DNA from: Bacillota bacterium
GTDB taxonomy: Bacteria > Bacillota > Clostridia > Lachnospirales > Lachnospiraceae
Reading direction: 5' to 3'
Length of the DNA stretch: 64,000 bases
Assembly (NCBI GenBank): GCA_023402845.1
Contig: JAEYFP010000016.1
Coordinates: 1-64,000, forward strand
Of the stretch, positions 51,319-60,214 are shown piece after piece. Below the pieces are notes generated by a model. The model was given only the letters and a program-made list of their open reading frames with translations, was not told the origin of the DNA and did no database searches. The position numbers and the translations under genes are program-made. How positions within the stretch are numbered: the stretch's first letter is position 1; the number at the start of each line of letters is the position of its first letter.

Positions 51319-51948
51319 ATGCCAAAAGATAAGAGCGATACACTGAAAAGAATCATTCCGTGTGCGAAACGGGAATTTTTAGCTAAGGGCTTTGAACGGG
51401 CTTCTCTGCGGGCAATTGCCGCCGATGCAAATATGTCTGCGGCAGGATTATACCGGCATTTTGAGAGTAAGGAAGCGATGTTTGATGCACTGGTGGCTCC
51501 CCTCGTGGGCACTTATCTTCGTAATTATGAGGAATCTCTGCTGAGCAGCTATTCGCTTCTGGATACGGAAGAAATCAAAAAGTTCTGGATGATCTCCGAA
51601 GAAGAAGGACTGAAATATGTTAATTTCATTTATGACCATTTTGAGGAATTCAAGCTCTTGTTGACTTGTTCGGATGGTACAAAATATCAGAACTTTGTGC
51701 ATACCATCTCGGAAATGGAAGTCAGGGAAATGCTCAGGCTGATGGATGAGCTGCGAAGAAGAGGGTTTTTGGTGAAGGATATTTCGCGGGACGAGCTTCA
51801 TATGCTGATAAGCGGGTATGTCACCTCGATATTTGAAGTGGTCATTCACGACTATCCCCGGGAAAAGGCTGTTACACATGTCAAAACATTGATGAAATTT
51901 TTATATCCCGGCTGGATAAAAGCCTTCGGTATGGAAGGCAGTATTTAA
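51319..51948 (+). CDS. TetR family regulator of the ABC/ECF operon
   Basis: A 209-residue TetR protein. The DNA-binding part has SLRAIAADANMSAAGLYRHF (about residues 28-47). GGAG precedes the ATG by 8 nt. A terminator follows directly, then a second palindrome related to that in its own promoter, and then the ABC transporter genes. It likely represses both units until a ligand binds. Confidence 0.93.
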   Translation: MPKDKSDTLKRIIPCAKREFLAKGFERASLRAIAADANMSAAGLYRHFESKEAMFDALVAPLVGTYLRNYEESLLSSYSLLDTEEIKKFWMISEEEGLKYVNFIYDHFEEFKLLLTCSDGTKYQNFVHTISEMEVREMLRLMDELRRRGFLVKDISRDELHMLISGYVTSIFEVVIHDYPREKAVTHVKTLMKFLYPGWIKAFGMEGSI

Positions 51949-51970
51949 ATAAAATGGAACAAATGAAATC

Positions 51971-51996
51971 TCGGGGATTCGTCCCCGAAATTTTTC
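51971..51996 (+). terminator. Terminator after the second TetR gene
   Basis: TCGGGGA and TCCCCGA form a 7-bp stem with a short loop (51971-51988), followed by AATTTTT. Confidence 0.8.
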
Positions 51997-52003
51997 GTTT
52001 ATA

Positions 52004-52021
52004 GGTTAGTTAACGCTAACC
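52004..52021 (+). promoter_or_regulatory. GGTTAG/CTAACC operator before the ABC genes
   Basis: GGTTAGTTAACGCTAACC is an inverted repeat with 6-bp arms. Both this site and the one at 51283 share GTTAGC/GCTAAC-like halves and are followed by the same TTGTTCGCAA or TGTTCGCAAT box, so a common regulator is likely. Confidence 0.7.
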
Positions 52022-52057
52022 ATAATTGTTCGCAAACAAGAAATGAGGTGAATGCCT

Positions 52058-53803
52058 ATGGAAAAAGAAAAGACACAAAACCCCTTCGGGAGGCTCATGG
52101 AATTTGCATCGCGTCATAAAGGAAAATATGCGGCCTCCGTGCTTCTTGCAATTGTCGGTGTTGCCGCAGGACTGATTCCCTATGTTGGCGTATCCAGGAT
52201 TATTATTCAACTGCTCGCCGAAACCGGAAGCAATTTGAAATTTTATTTGATATGGTGCGGCATTTCGGGCAGTGGAATGATCCTTAAAACAATTTGTATG
52301 AACTGGTCGACAGCCCTGTCCCATGAGGCAACATTTTCAGTTATTGCCGAGGTACGCACCAGACTGGCCGAAAAGCTGACGCTTGTTCCCATGGGGTATG
52401 TACTTGAGACGCCGTCCGGCGCGTTCAAGAACATTATTGTGGAAAAGGCAGACAGTCTGGAAACCCCGCTGGCGCATGTGCTTCCTGAAATGACCTCCAA
52501 TCTTTTAATTCCGCTGTGTATTATGATCTATCTGTTTATTCTGGACTGGCGAATGGCACTGGTTTCGCTGATCACACTTCCGCTCGGATTCGTCTTCTAT
52601 CTGATGATGATGCGGGATTATCCGGAAAAATATGCTGCCGTTATGAAAGCAGGCAAACACATGAGCGGGACCATGGTAGAATACATAAATGGCATTGAAG
52701 TCATTAAAACCTTCAATCAATCTGCAAAATCTTACGCCAAGTTCACCGATTCAGTAAATGCGAATGTAACTATCGTTTTGGACTGGATTCACTCCACGCA
52801 GATCTACTCCGCCATTTCACAAGGAGTTTGGCCGGCTGTACTGCTGGGAGTGCTGCCTGTCGGATGCCTGTTTTACACGAACGGCTCATTGGGGGGCGGA
52901 GAATTTATTACAGTGATGATTCTGTCCCTTGGTATTTGTGCGCCGATTTTATCTGCCATGATCTATACGGATGATCTCGCAAAAATCGCCGCTGTTGTAA
53001 GCGAGGTGGGGCAGGTGCTGGATTTGCCGGAGCTGAACCGTCCGAAGGAAAACCAAAAGCTTAAGAATCGGAATATTGTACTCGAACATCTTTGCTTTTC
53101 CTACGGAAAGGAAGAGGTTCTCTCGGATGTAAATCTGGAAATCAAGGAGGGATCCGTTACTGCCTTTGTCGGGCCTTCAGGCGGAGGAAAGTCTACCATT
53201 GCGAAGCTGATTGCTTCCTTCTGGGATGCCGGCAGAGGACGTATTACACTGGGCGGTACAGATGTCCGGGAGATAGCCCTGAAACAGCTGATGAACGAGA
53301 TTACCTATGTATCACAAGATAACTATTTGTTTAATGATACGATACGCAACAATATCCGCATGGGAAAACCGGATGCCGGAGATAGAGAAGTCGAAGCTGC
53401 TGCAAAGGCGTCCGGCTGTCATGATTTTATTATGAAGCTGGAGCACGGCTACGAGACCGTTGCGGGAGGTGCCGGAGGACGGCTTTCCGGCGGAGAACGA
53501 CAGCGTATTGCAATTGCCCGGGCGATGCTCAAGGATGCAAATATCATTATCTTCGACGAGGCAACCGCCTACACCGATCCGGAAAACGAAGCCGTCATTC
53601 AGGAGGCGGTATCCAAACTCATCCGCGGCAAAACGCTGATCGTCATTGCACACAGGCTTTCCACCATCATCGATTCGGATAAGATTGCGGTAATTGAAAA
53701 GGGCAGGGTTGCTGCGGAGGGAACACATGAAATGCTGCTGGCGGACTGTGAGCTGTACCGCCGTATGTATACCGCACATGCGGAAGTACGCGACGCATCT
53801 TGA
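52058..53803 (+). CDS. Half-size ABC transporter with fused ATPase, subunit 1
   Basis: A 581-residue protein with an exporter-type membrane domain (six helices, about 20-320) fused to an ATPase: Walker A GPSGGGKST, signature LSGGERQRIAIARA, Walker B IIIFDEATA and switch His IVIAHRLST. It pairs with the next gene as a heterodimer. Such pairs next to ECF components, as in YbtPQ- or IrtAB-like systems, can import siderophores or metal chelates; export is equally possible. ATG 52058 is chosen because GAGGTG is 7 nt upstream. Confidence 0.92.
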   Translation: MEKEKTQNPFGRLMEFASRHKGKYAASVLLAIVGVAAGLIPYVGVSRIIIQLLAETGSNLKFYLIWCGISGSGMILKTICMNWSTALSHEATFSVIAEVRTRLAEKLTLVPMGYVLETPSGAFKNIIVEKADSLETPLAHVLPEMTSNLLIPLCIMIYLFILDWRMALVSLITLPLGFVFYLMMMRDYPEKYAAVMKAGKHMSGTMVEYINGIEVIKTFNQSAKSYAKFTDSVNANVTIVLDWIHSTQIYSAISQGVWPAVLLGVLPVGCLFYTNGSLGGGEFITVMILSLGICAPILSAMIYTDDLAKIAAVVSEVGQVLDLPELNRPKENQKLKNRNIVLEHLCFSYGKEEVLSDVNLEIKEGSVTAFVGPSGGGKSTIAKLIASFWDAGRGRITLGGTDVREIALKQLMNEITYVSQDNYLFNDTIRNNIRMGKPDAGDREVEAAAKASGCHDFIMKLEHGYETVAGGAGGRLSGGERQRIAIARAMLKDANIIIFDEATAYTDPENEAVIQEAVSKLIRGKTLIVIAHRLSTIIDSDKIAVIEKGRVAAEGTHEMLLADCELYRRMYTAHAEVRDAS

Positions 53804-53817
53804 GAGGAGGGATCGCT

Positions 53818-55557
53818 TTGCTTGCTATCTTCAAAAAATTTTTTCGGTTTGCGGACAGCCAGAAGTCAAAGTGGATAAAAAGCATTATTTTTACTCTGTT
53901 TAAGTCTGTTTTTGCAGCGGCCCAGCTTCTTGCCATCGCTGTCGTGCTGCGCGCAATTGCCACAGACTCCGTAACCCGCACAACTGCACTGGAATCTTTT
54001 TTAATTATGCTGGTGAGCATTATCGGTACTATTATTATGCGGCATCTGGCTCAAAGCAGCCAGTCCACCGGATGTTATCTCATGAGCGGAGATCAGCGTA
54101 TACAGATTGGTGACCGCCTGAAACTGATGCCCATGGGATATTTTAACAGCCACAGTCTGGGCAATATCACCGCTGCTGCTACCTCCACCATGGAGGACAT
54201 TGAAAACACCGCGCCGCGTATTATAGTAAGCTATCTCAACGGTCTGATCCATGGATTTGTCATGACCCTTGCGCTGATTGCCTTTGAGTGGCAGATCGGA
54301 CTGATTGCCATGGCAGGACTGGTACTGTTCCTGCTTACTAACAGCCTGCTTCATAAGCGTGCGCGCAAGGCATCACAGCTTCGGCAGGAGACTCAGGCCG
54401 AGCTGGTAGATGCGGTGCTGGAATACATACAGGGCATGAGCGTTGTAAAATCTTTCGGAACGGAGGCTGCAGCCGGACAAAAAATTCACCGGACAATTGC
54501 CGACAGTGAACAAAAAAACATCGGCCTCGAAAAAAAGACTATTCCGTTTATGACTGTACAGCAACTTATCCTGCGTGTGATCAGCACAATGATGATCACT
54601 TTGTCGGTGGTTCTCTGCTTTTATGAAGCTATGGAGCTTTCTGTCTGCCTTCTGATGCTTCTTTCCGGTTTTCTTGTGTTCAGCGAGCTGGAGAGCGGCG
54701 GCAGTATGTCGGCTTTCCTGCGTCTGATCGACGCCTCTATTGATCGGGTGGAGGAAATACAAAAAATTCCGGTCATGGACCTTGAAGGAATGCGGCAAAA
54801 ACCCGCTAACATGGAGATTTCCTTCCATGACGTCTCCTTCTCCTATGGTGAGAAAACAATTATCGACCATGTCAGCCTTACGATATCCGCAAAAACGACC
54901 ACCGCGATTGTCGGGCCGTCAGGAAGCGGAAAAACCACACTATGCAGCCTGCTCGCCCGCTTTTGGGATGTGGACAATGGCAGTATTGTTTTGGGCGGTA
55001 CGGATATTCGCAAGTATAGGCCGGACAGTCTTCTGCAAAACATCAGCATCGTATTTCAGCAGGTATATTTATTCAATGATACCATCGCCAATAATATCCG
55101 GTTCGGAAAGCCGGAAGCCACGCTTAAGGAAGTCATGGAAGCTGCAAAAAAAGCCTGCTGTCATGAGTTTATAAACCTTCTCCCAAACAGCTATGACACG
55201 GTCATCGGCGAAGGAGGCGCCACGCTCTCCGGAGGAGAAAAACAGCGTATTTCCATTGCCCGTGCGCTCTTGAAAGATGCGCCCATCATTATATTGGACG
55301 AGGCAACCGCAAATGTAGACCCGGAAAACGAAAATGCACTTCAGCAGGCAATTGCTCAGCTGACCAGAGACAAAACTGTGATTATGATTGCACATCGTCT
55401 CAAAACGGTACGAAATGCCGATCAGATCATCGTTCTGGACGCAGGAAAAATTGTACAGTCCGGCACTCACGATGAGTTGTTCGCACAAAAAGGACTTTAT
55501 GCGGACTTTATTCACATCCGCAAGAGAGCTGCCGGCTGGAAAATTACCGGCTCATAA
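53818..55557 (+). CDS. Half-size ABC transporter with fused ATPase, subunit 2
   Basis: A 579-residue partner protein. Six membrane helices lie in residues 20-310; the ATPase has Walker A GPSGSGKTT, signature LSGGEKQRISIARA, Walker B IIILDEATANVDPE and AHRLKT. The start is probably TTG at 53818 with GGAGG 7 nt upstream, 14 bp after the previous stop; the open frame extends back to 53800. Both ATPase sites look intact. It is co-transcribed with subunit 1 and the ECF S and T genes. Confidence 0.92.
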   Translation: MLAIFKKFFRFADSQKSKWIKSIIFTLFKSVFAAAQLLAIAVVLRAIATDSVTRTTALESFLIMLVSIIGTIIMRHLAQSSQSTGCYLMSGDQRIQIGDRLKLMPMGYFNSHSLGNITAAATSTMEDIENTAPRIIVSYLNGLIHGFVMTLALIAFEWQIGLIAMAGLVLFLLTNSLLHKRARKASQLRQETQAELVDAVLEYIQGMSVVKSFGTEAAAGQKIHRTIADSEQKNIGLEKKTIPFMTVQQLILRVISTMMITLSVVLCFYEAMELSVCLLMLLSGFLVFSELESGGSMSAFLRLIDASIDRVEEIQKIPVMDLEGMRQKPANMEISFHDVSFSYGEKTIIDHVSLTISAKTTTAIVGPSGSGKTTLCSLLARFWDVDNGSIVLGGTDIRKYRPDSLLQNISIVFQQVYLFNDTIANNIRFGKPEATLKEVMEAAKKACCHEFINLLPNSYDTVIGEGGATLSGGEKQRISIARALLKDAPIIILDEATANVDPENENALQQAIAQLTRDKTVIMIAHRLKTVRNADQIIVLDAGKIVQSGTHDELFAQKGLYADFIHIRKRAAGWKITGS

Positions 55558-55591
55558 AAATTCACTATCACTTTAATGGAGGATATCAAAA

Positions 55592-56176
55592 ATGAATAAG
55601 AAAAAACTGGACGTCAAGGATTTAATCAATGTAGGAATCTTCACCGCAATGTATTACATTTTATTAATTGCAGCCGGATTTCTGGGATATATCCCTATTT
55701 TCTCGGTGCTGTTTCCGCTTGTAGTTGCATTTCTTTGCGGGATTCCCTTTGTGCTTTTTTTAACAAAGACAAAGACCTTTGGCATGATTACGATTATGGG
55801 TGTGCTTTTGGGACTTCTGAATTTTGCCTTTGGGCAGGGTTGGTACTCAATTGCTACCGGCCTCATCTGCGGTCTGCTGGCCGACCTGATATGCAAGGCC
55901 GGAGAGTATAAGAGCTGGAAGCATATTGTTGCGTGCTTTTGCGTATTCAGCGAATGGGTAATCGGTTCCATGCTTCCCATGTGGATTATGAAAGACAGCT
56001 ATTTTGCAATGATGCGTGACATGCAGGGGGCCTCTTTTGCGGACTCGCTAGAGACTTTGATTACCGGCCGGATGCTGGCGCTGCTTATTGTACTGACGGC
56101 TGCCGCTGCCGTCATCGGTGCCTATTTAGGTAAGGCTGTACTTAAAAAACACTTTATAAGGGCAGGTATCTCCTAA
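55592..56176 (+). CDS. MptD-family ECF transporter S component
   Basis: A 194-residue membrane protein with six hydrophobic segments, of the MptD/Trep_Strep family of predicted ECF substrate-binding subunits. The N-terminus KLDVKDLINVGIFTAMYYI carries the short interfacial motif typical of S components, and CGLLADLICKAGEYKSWK is a typical loop. The vitamin or metal ligand is unknown. GGAGG precedes the ATG, and its last base is shared with the ATG of the T component. Confidence 0.88.
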   Translation: MNKKKLDVKDLINVGIFTAMYYILLIAAGFLGYIPIFSVLFPLVVAFLCGIPFVLFLTKTKTFGMITIMGVLLGLLNFAFGQGWYSIATGLICGLLADLICKAGEYKSWKHIVACFCVFSEWVIGSMLPMWIMKDSYFAMMRDMQGASFADSLETLITGRMLALLIVLTAAAAVIGAYLGKAVLKKHFIRAGIS

Positions 56177-56889
56177 TGCCGCAGACAAAATCGGGCAAAA
56201 CAACAGCCGGAATCTCGCTTGACCCGCGAACAAAGCTCTATCTTCTGATACTGATTAATATTGTGATCTTCGCCACAAATCCAAGCGGCAGTCAACTGAT
56301 CGCAAAAGGAGCATTGGCAGCCATACCCTTTGCCCTGCTGTGCAGTACCGGAAAGTGGAGGCAGGGCTTCCTCTTTGCCGTTTTCTATGTCGCGGGACAG
56401 CTGGCCGAAACCTATCTTACCGCAGATTCCACCGGACTGTGGGGACTTCTGATGCGCTTCAGTGCGCAGATGCTTAACCGGTTTGTTCCGATCGTCCTCA
56501 TGGCTTATTATGTTATTCGGACGACGAAAGTCAGCGAGTTTATCGCCGCAATGGAACGGATGCATGTCACAAGAAAAATCGTCATCCCGCTTGCGGTAGT
56601 GTTTCGCTTTTTTCCGACCATCGCGGAGGAAGCGCATGCGATCAAGGACGCCATGCGCATGCGCGGCATCAGTTTCCGCGGGGGACCTGTCGCAATGCTG
56701 GAATACCGGCTCGTTCCCCTGATGATGTCGGTTGCCAATATCGGCAACGAGCTGTCTGCCGCCGCGCTCACAAAGGGCTTGAGCATCACGGGAGCGCGCG
56801 TCAACATCTATAAAATTGGGTTTGGCATGGGGGATGCCGTGTTCGGTTTCTGGGCGACGGTGTCGGCCATACTGTTTTTCATTTTGTAG
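56176..56889 (+). CDS. ECF transporter T component (EcfT/CbiQ-like)
   Basis: A 237-residue transmembrane subunit. It begins with LDPRTKLYLLILINIVIF, the family N-terminal signature, and has the coupling motif AMRMRGISF (AxRxRG). It should hold the S component against two ATPases. No EcfA-type ATPase gene follows; the next gene is on the other strand and overlaps its end by 11 bp. It may borrow ATPases from elsewhere or work with the two half-transporters. Confidence 0.9.
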   Translation: MPQTKSGKTTAGISLDPRTKLYLLILINIVIFATNPSGSQLIAKGALAAIPFALLCSTGKWRQGFLFAVFYVAGQLAETYLTADSTGLWGLLMRFSAQMLNRFVPIVLMAYYVIRTTKVSEFIAAMERMHVTRKIVIPLAVVFRFFPTIAEEAHAIKDAMRMRGISFRGGPVAMLEYRLVPLMMSVANIGNELSAAALTKGLSITGARVNIYKIGFGMGDAVFGFWATVSAILFFIL

Positions 56890-57352
56890 AAGAAATTGTG
56901 CTGTCGATTCCTGCAATTATTTCAATTGCCTCCCGGATGTCTTTCATCACAAGCGGCCGCATGCTGTCGGCATAACGGGAACTGTCGGCATGCTTCAGCG
57001 CGGCAATGATATCCGCTTTCAGCTCCGGCTTATCCCATGCAATTTGAGGCAGGGCTTTTATACACTGTCTTGCCGTAATCGGCTTTACATCAGTGATATG
57101 CCGTAAATAACTGTCAATCACTTCATCGATTTGATTGTCAACATCCCATTTTGCATTAGAAGCAATCATTAGCAGGCCTCTTGTTCGGATGTAAGAATTA
57201 CCGCTTTCTATCATACCCGTAAATAAATCCATATAAGCATAAACCGCATTCTTATCTTCACTGATTTCCTGCAGCTCCTTTAACGCCTGATAAGCGGCAT
57301 TATGATCCTTACTCAGCAGAAGCTCCGTCAGCTCCCTGATGTGATCAGTCAT
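56879..57352 (-). CDS. HEAT-repeat-like conserved protein
   Basis: A 157-residue all-helical protein beginning MTDHIRELTELLLSKDHNAA. Repeated helical pairs (NSYIRTRGLLMIASNAKWD, TARQCIKALPQIAWDKPEL) resemble HEAT or PBS-lyase repeats. Similar proteins in Lachnospiraceae are often called SufBD protein, without SUF genes nearby; I give no function. It lies downstream of the metal ABC operon in the same direction (68-bp gap) and overlaps ecfT tail to tail. Confidence 0.8.
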   Translation of the reverse strand: MTDHIRELTELLLSKDHNAAYQALKELQEISEDKNAVYAYMDLFTGMIESGNSYIRTRGLLMIASNAKWDVDNQIDEVIDSYLRHITDVKPITARQCIKALPQIAWDKPELKADIIAALKHADSSRYADSMRPLVMKDIREAIEIIAGIDSTISSTK

Positions 57353-57420
57353 TTGCGAACCTCTCTATCCGTCTTTTTTGGTTTATAAATATCCTGTCTG
57401 ATGATATCATACCACTAATC

Positions 57421-58539
57421 TCATTCCAAAAAAAGTGCCGTATAGTTTTGAGAGCAGGCATCGCGTCCGTCTTCCGTCAGCCTTACAATTCCGTCCGTCA
57501 GCCGGACAAATCCCTTCAGTTCCAAGGACCTGATAATTTTAGATGTAAATTCTGCTGTCCAGTGCAAATGCACCTGAATGGTATTCATTCCGGATTCGAA
57601 AGCCTCCTCTTCACTGTTTTCGTGATTGGAAAGGTGAAACAGCAGCGTTGCCCTGGCAAACTCTATCTTCTGATTTCTGCGCCGCAAAATTGAGCTGATC
57701 AAGCCGCGGCGGGGTGCAAAAATAAACACAAGCAAAAATACAAGACCGGTCATCACCGCCATACTGCCTGCAATGGATACATCCAGCAGGGCCGCTGCCT
57801 GATAGCCTAAAATTCCGTTGATCGCACCGATCCCTCCGCTTATCAGCAGCATTCGTTTCAAATCATCGGTCAGCAAATATGCTGTTATCGGCGGCCCGAT
57901 CATAAATGCCACCACCAGCACGGAGCCCACTGCCTGAAATGCACCAACTGCTGTCAGTGATACAAGTGTCATCAATCCGTAATGAACCAGCAAGGGAGAA
58001 AATCCCAATACGGCGGCCAGCATGGGATCAAAGGTCGCCACCTTAAGTTCTTTAAAAAAAAGGAGGATTGCCACAAGATTAATCAGCAGCAGCACTCCGG
58101 TTGTATAAAGTGCCTTTGCGCCGATGTCCGCACCGCCGATCGTCATACGGTCGAATGGCGCAAAGGCCAGCTCCCCCAGCAGTACCGAATCGGTATCCAG
58201 ATGGACCGCCCCGGCATAACGCGTAATGAGGATAATGGCAATCGAAAAAAGGAGGGGGAACACCACACCGATGGAGGCATCCTCCGCCAGCAGCCGGGTT
58301 CTTCTAAGCGTTTCCGTCAGCCAGAAGGTTACCACTCCCATCAATGCCGCTCCTACAATCAACAAGGGGGAGGACAGATCATGGGTTACAAAAAAAGCAA
58401 GCACGATACCCAGCAAAATCGTATGAGTGATGGAATCCGACATCATGGACATTTTGCAGAGAACGAGAAACGTTCCCGGAAGGGCACAGGCAACTGCGAC
58501 AATTACTGCAATGAGCTGTATTTCAATTTGCGGAGTCAT
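57421..58539 (-). CDS. Metal ABC transporter permease with C-terminal winged helix
   Basis: A 372-residue permease of the ZnuB/MntB (ABC-3) family with about eight helices in residues 1-270 (SMMSDSITHTILLGIVLAFF, VGSVLVVAFMIGPPITAYLLT). The last ~80 residues are a soluble winged-helix-like tail (IIRSLELKGFVRLTDGIVRLTEDG), resembling the DNA-binding or ArsR/DtxR-like tail seen in some Mn/Zn permeases. GGAGGGATGCCGA precedes ATG 58539, inside the end of the other permease gene. It is last in the operon. Confidence 0.92.
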   Translation of the reverse strand: MTPQIEIQLIAVIVAVACALPGTFLVLCKMSMMSDSITHTILLGIVLAFFVTHDLSSPLLIVGAALMGVVTFWLTETLRRTRLLAEDASIGVVFPLLFSIAIILITRYAGAVHLDTDSVLLGELAFAPFDRMTIGGADIGAKALYTTGVLLLINLVAILLFFKELKVATFDPMLAAVLGFSPLLVHYGLMTLVSLTAVGAFQAVGSVLVVAFMIGPPITAYLLTDDLKRMLLISGGIGAINGILGYQAAALLDVSIAGSMAVMTGLVFLLVFIFAPRRGLISSILRRRNQKIEFARATLLFHLSNHENSEEEAFESGMNTIQVHLHWTAEFTSKIIRSLELKGFVRLTDGIVRLTEDGRDACSQNYTALFLE

Positions 58540-59446
58540 TCGGCATCCCTCCTTCCAGCTTATATAAGATCCTGTTTCTTCTGCGCCGATAAATACGGTG
58601 CAGGACACCCCTGCCGGGTGCAAATAAAATGCTGATTACCACAATAATGCTGACACAAACCACAATCGCCGGACCTGTAGGCAGCTTTGGTACAAGCGAG
58701 CTGGCGGCAGTTCCGGCCACGCCCGACACACCGCCGAACAGTGCCGAAAGCACTGCCATCACCCAAAGCCGATTCGTCCACTGGCGGGCGGCAACGGCAG
58801 GGGTAATCAGCATGGCGCTCATGAGGATTACGCCCACCGTCTGTAATCCGATAATAATGGCCACAACGATCATAAACGACAACAGCAGATTCAGCTTCTG
58901 TGGCGAAAATCCAAGGCTCTGTGCAAAATCCGTATCAAAAGTGAAGAGCTTAAATTCCTTCCAAAACAATAATACCAAAATCAGCAGAATAACACCGCAA
59001 ACCACCATCAGGAAGATATCACGCTGCAAAAGAGTGGACGCCTGCCCGAAAATAAAGCGCTTAAGCCCCGCCTGATTTGAGTTGGGAATTTTCTGCACGT
59101 AGGTGAGCAATACTAAACCAAGACCAAAGAAAACCGACATCACCAGTGCCAGTGCACTGTCAAATTTTATGCGGGTGTGACGTACAATGCTAACAATAAA
59201 CAGGGTCGCTGCAAGTCCGGAAAGAAGCGCTCCCAGCAGCAGAATTTCTGTATGCTTGCTCTGCAGCAAAATAAAAGCCATCACCACACCGGGCAGTGCG
59301 GAATGAGAGACGCCGTCTCCCAGCAGGCTTTGCTTGCGAAGCACCGCAAAGCTGCCCAATACGCCGCTGATGAGTCCCAGCAAAGCAGAGCCTAAAGCCA
59401 CAGTTTGAAATGTATAATCCGATAACAAAGCAAATATGACATTCAT
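58523..59446 (-). CDS. Metal ABC transporter permease
   Basis: A 307-residue ABC-3 family permease with eight or so helices. It contains QSLLGDGVSHSALPGVVMAF and QTVGVILMSAMLITPAVAARQW, typical of Zn/Mn importers. It is 1 bp after the ATPase gene and overlaps the second permease by 17 bp. With the ATPase and TroA-type binding protein it forms a complete importer. Confidence 0.94.
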   Translation of the reverse strand: MNVIFALLSDYTFQTVALGSALLGLISGVLGSFAVLRKQSLLGDGVSHSALPGVVMAFILLQSKHTEILLLGALLSGLAATLFIVSIVRHTRIKFDSALALVMSVFFGLGLVLLTYVQKIPNSNQAGLKRFIFGQASTLLQRDIFLMVVCGVILLILVLLFWKEFKLFTFDTDFAQSLGFSPQKLNLLLSFMIVVAIIIGLQTVGVILMSAMLITPAVAARQWTNRLWVMAVLSALFGGVSGVAGTAASSLVPKLPTGPAIVVCVSIIVVISILFAPGRGVLHRIYRRRRNRILYKLEGGMPNDSAN

Positions 59447-59447
59447 G

Positions 59448-60200
59448 TTAAACCACGCTCCTTAGAAGTGTACCGGAGCTGTGGTAGGTCTTTTTCAGAT
59501 TTTCCTCATGAAAGACCTCCTTCACCGGTCCGCTTGCGACGATGCGCAAATTAATAAGCGTCACCCAGTCAAAATAGTCGGGTACTGTCTGCAGATCATG
59601 ATGAACCACCACTACCGTCTTTCCCTGCTCTCTCAACTCTTTTAACAGCTCCACAATCGCCCGTTCCGTTTGGGCATCTACCCCTTTAAAGGGTTCATCC
59701 ATAAAATAAACCTCCGCCTCCTGTGCCAGTGCGCGGGCGAGGAACACTCTCTGCTGCTGCCCGCCGGAAAGCTGACTGATCTGCCGGGAGGCATAGTCCT
59801 GCATTCCAACCTTTGCAAGTGTCTGCTTTGTCAGCTCGATGTCAGCTTTGCGGGGACGGCGAATCCATCCCAGCTTGCCATAGCAGCCCATCAGCACCAC
59901 ATCCTGTACCGTGGCCGGAAAATCCCAGTCCACGCTTCCGCTCTGAGGTACATAGCCAATACGGTTTTTCTGGGACCGCAGATCACCGCTGCTATCCATA
60001 AAACGAACCTCTCCGGTAACAGGCTTTAACAAGCCCAGCATTGCTTTGATCAGCGTTGTTTTCCCTGCCCCGTTGGGTCCGACCACCGCCATCAGTTTTC
60101 CCTTTGGGATCTTTAAATCAATATCCCAAAGGACAGGCTTTGCATCATAAGATACGGTCAAATCCTCTACCTCTACCGCGTAATTTTGTTGCTTTTCCAT
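59448..60200 (-). CDS. Metal ABC transporter ATPase
   Basis: A 250-residue ABC ATPase of the ZnuC/MntB type with Walker A GPNGAGKTT, signature LSGGQQQRVFLARALAQ, Walker B VYFMDEPFKGVD and switch His VVVVHHDLQTV. GGGAGG 7 nt before ATG 60200 selects this start (GTG at 60218 is in frame). It lies 14 bp after the binding protein. Confidence 0.95.
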   Translation of the reverse strand: MEKQQNYAVEVEDLTVSYDAKPVLWDIDLKIPKGKLMAVVGPNGAGKTTLIKAMLGLLKPVTGEVRFMDSSGDLRSQKNRIGYVPQSGSVDWDFPATVQDVVLMGCYGKLGWIRRPRKADIELTKQTLAKVGMQDYASRQISQLSGGQQQRVFLARALAQEAEVYFMDEPFKGVDAQTERAIVELLKELREQGKTVVVVHHDLQTVPDYFDWVTLINLRIVASGPVKEVFHEENLKKTYHSSGTLLRSVV

Positions 60201-60214
60201 ATGCTTCCCTCCCG

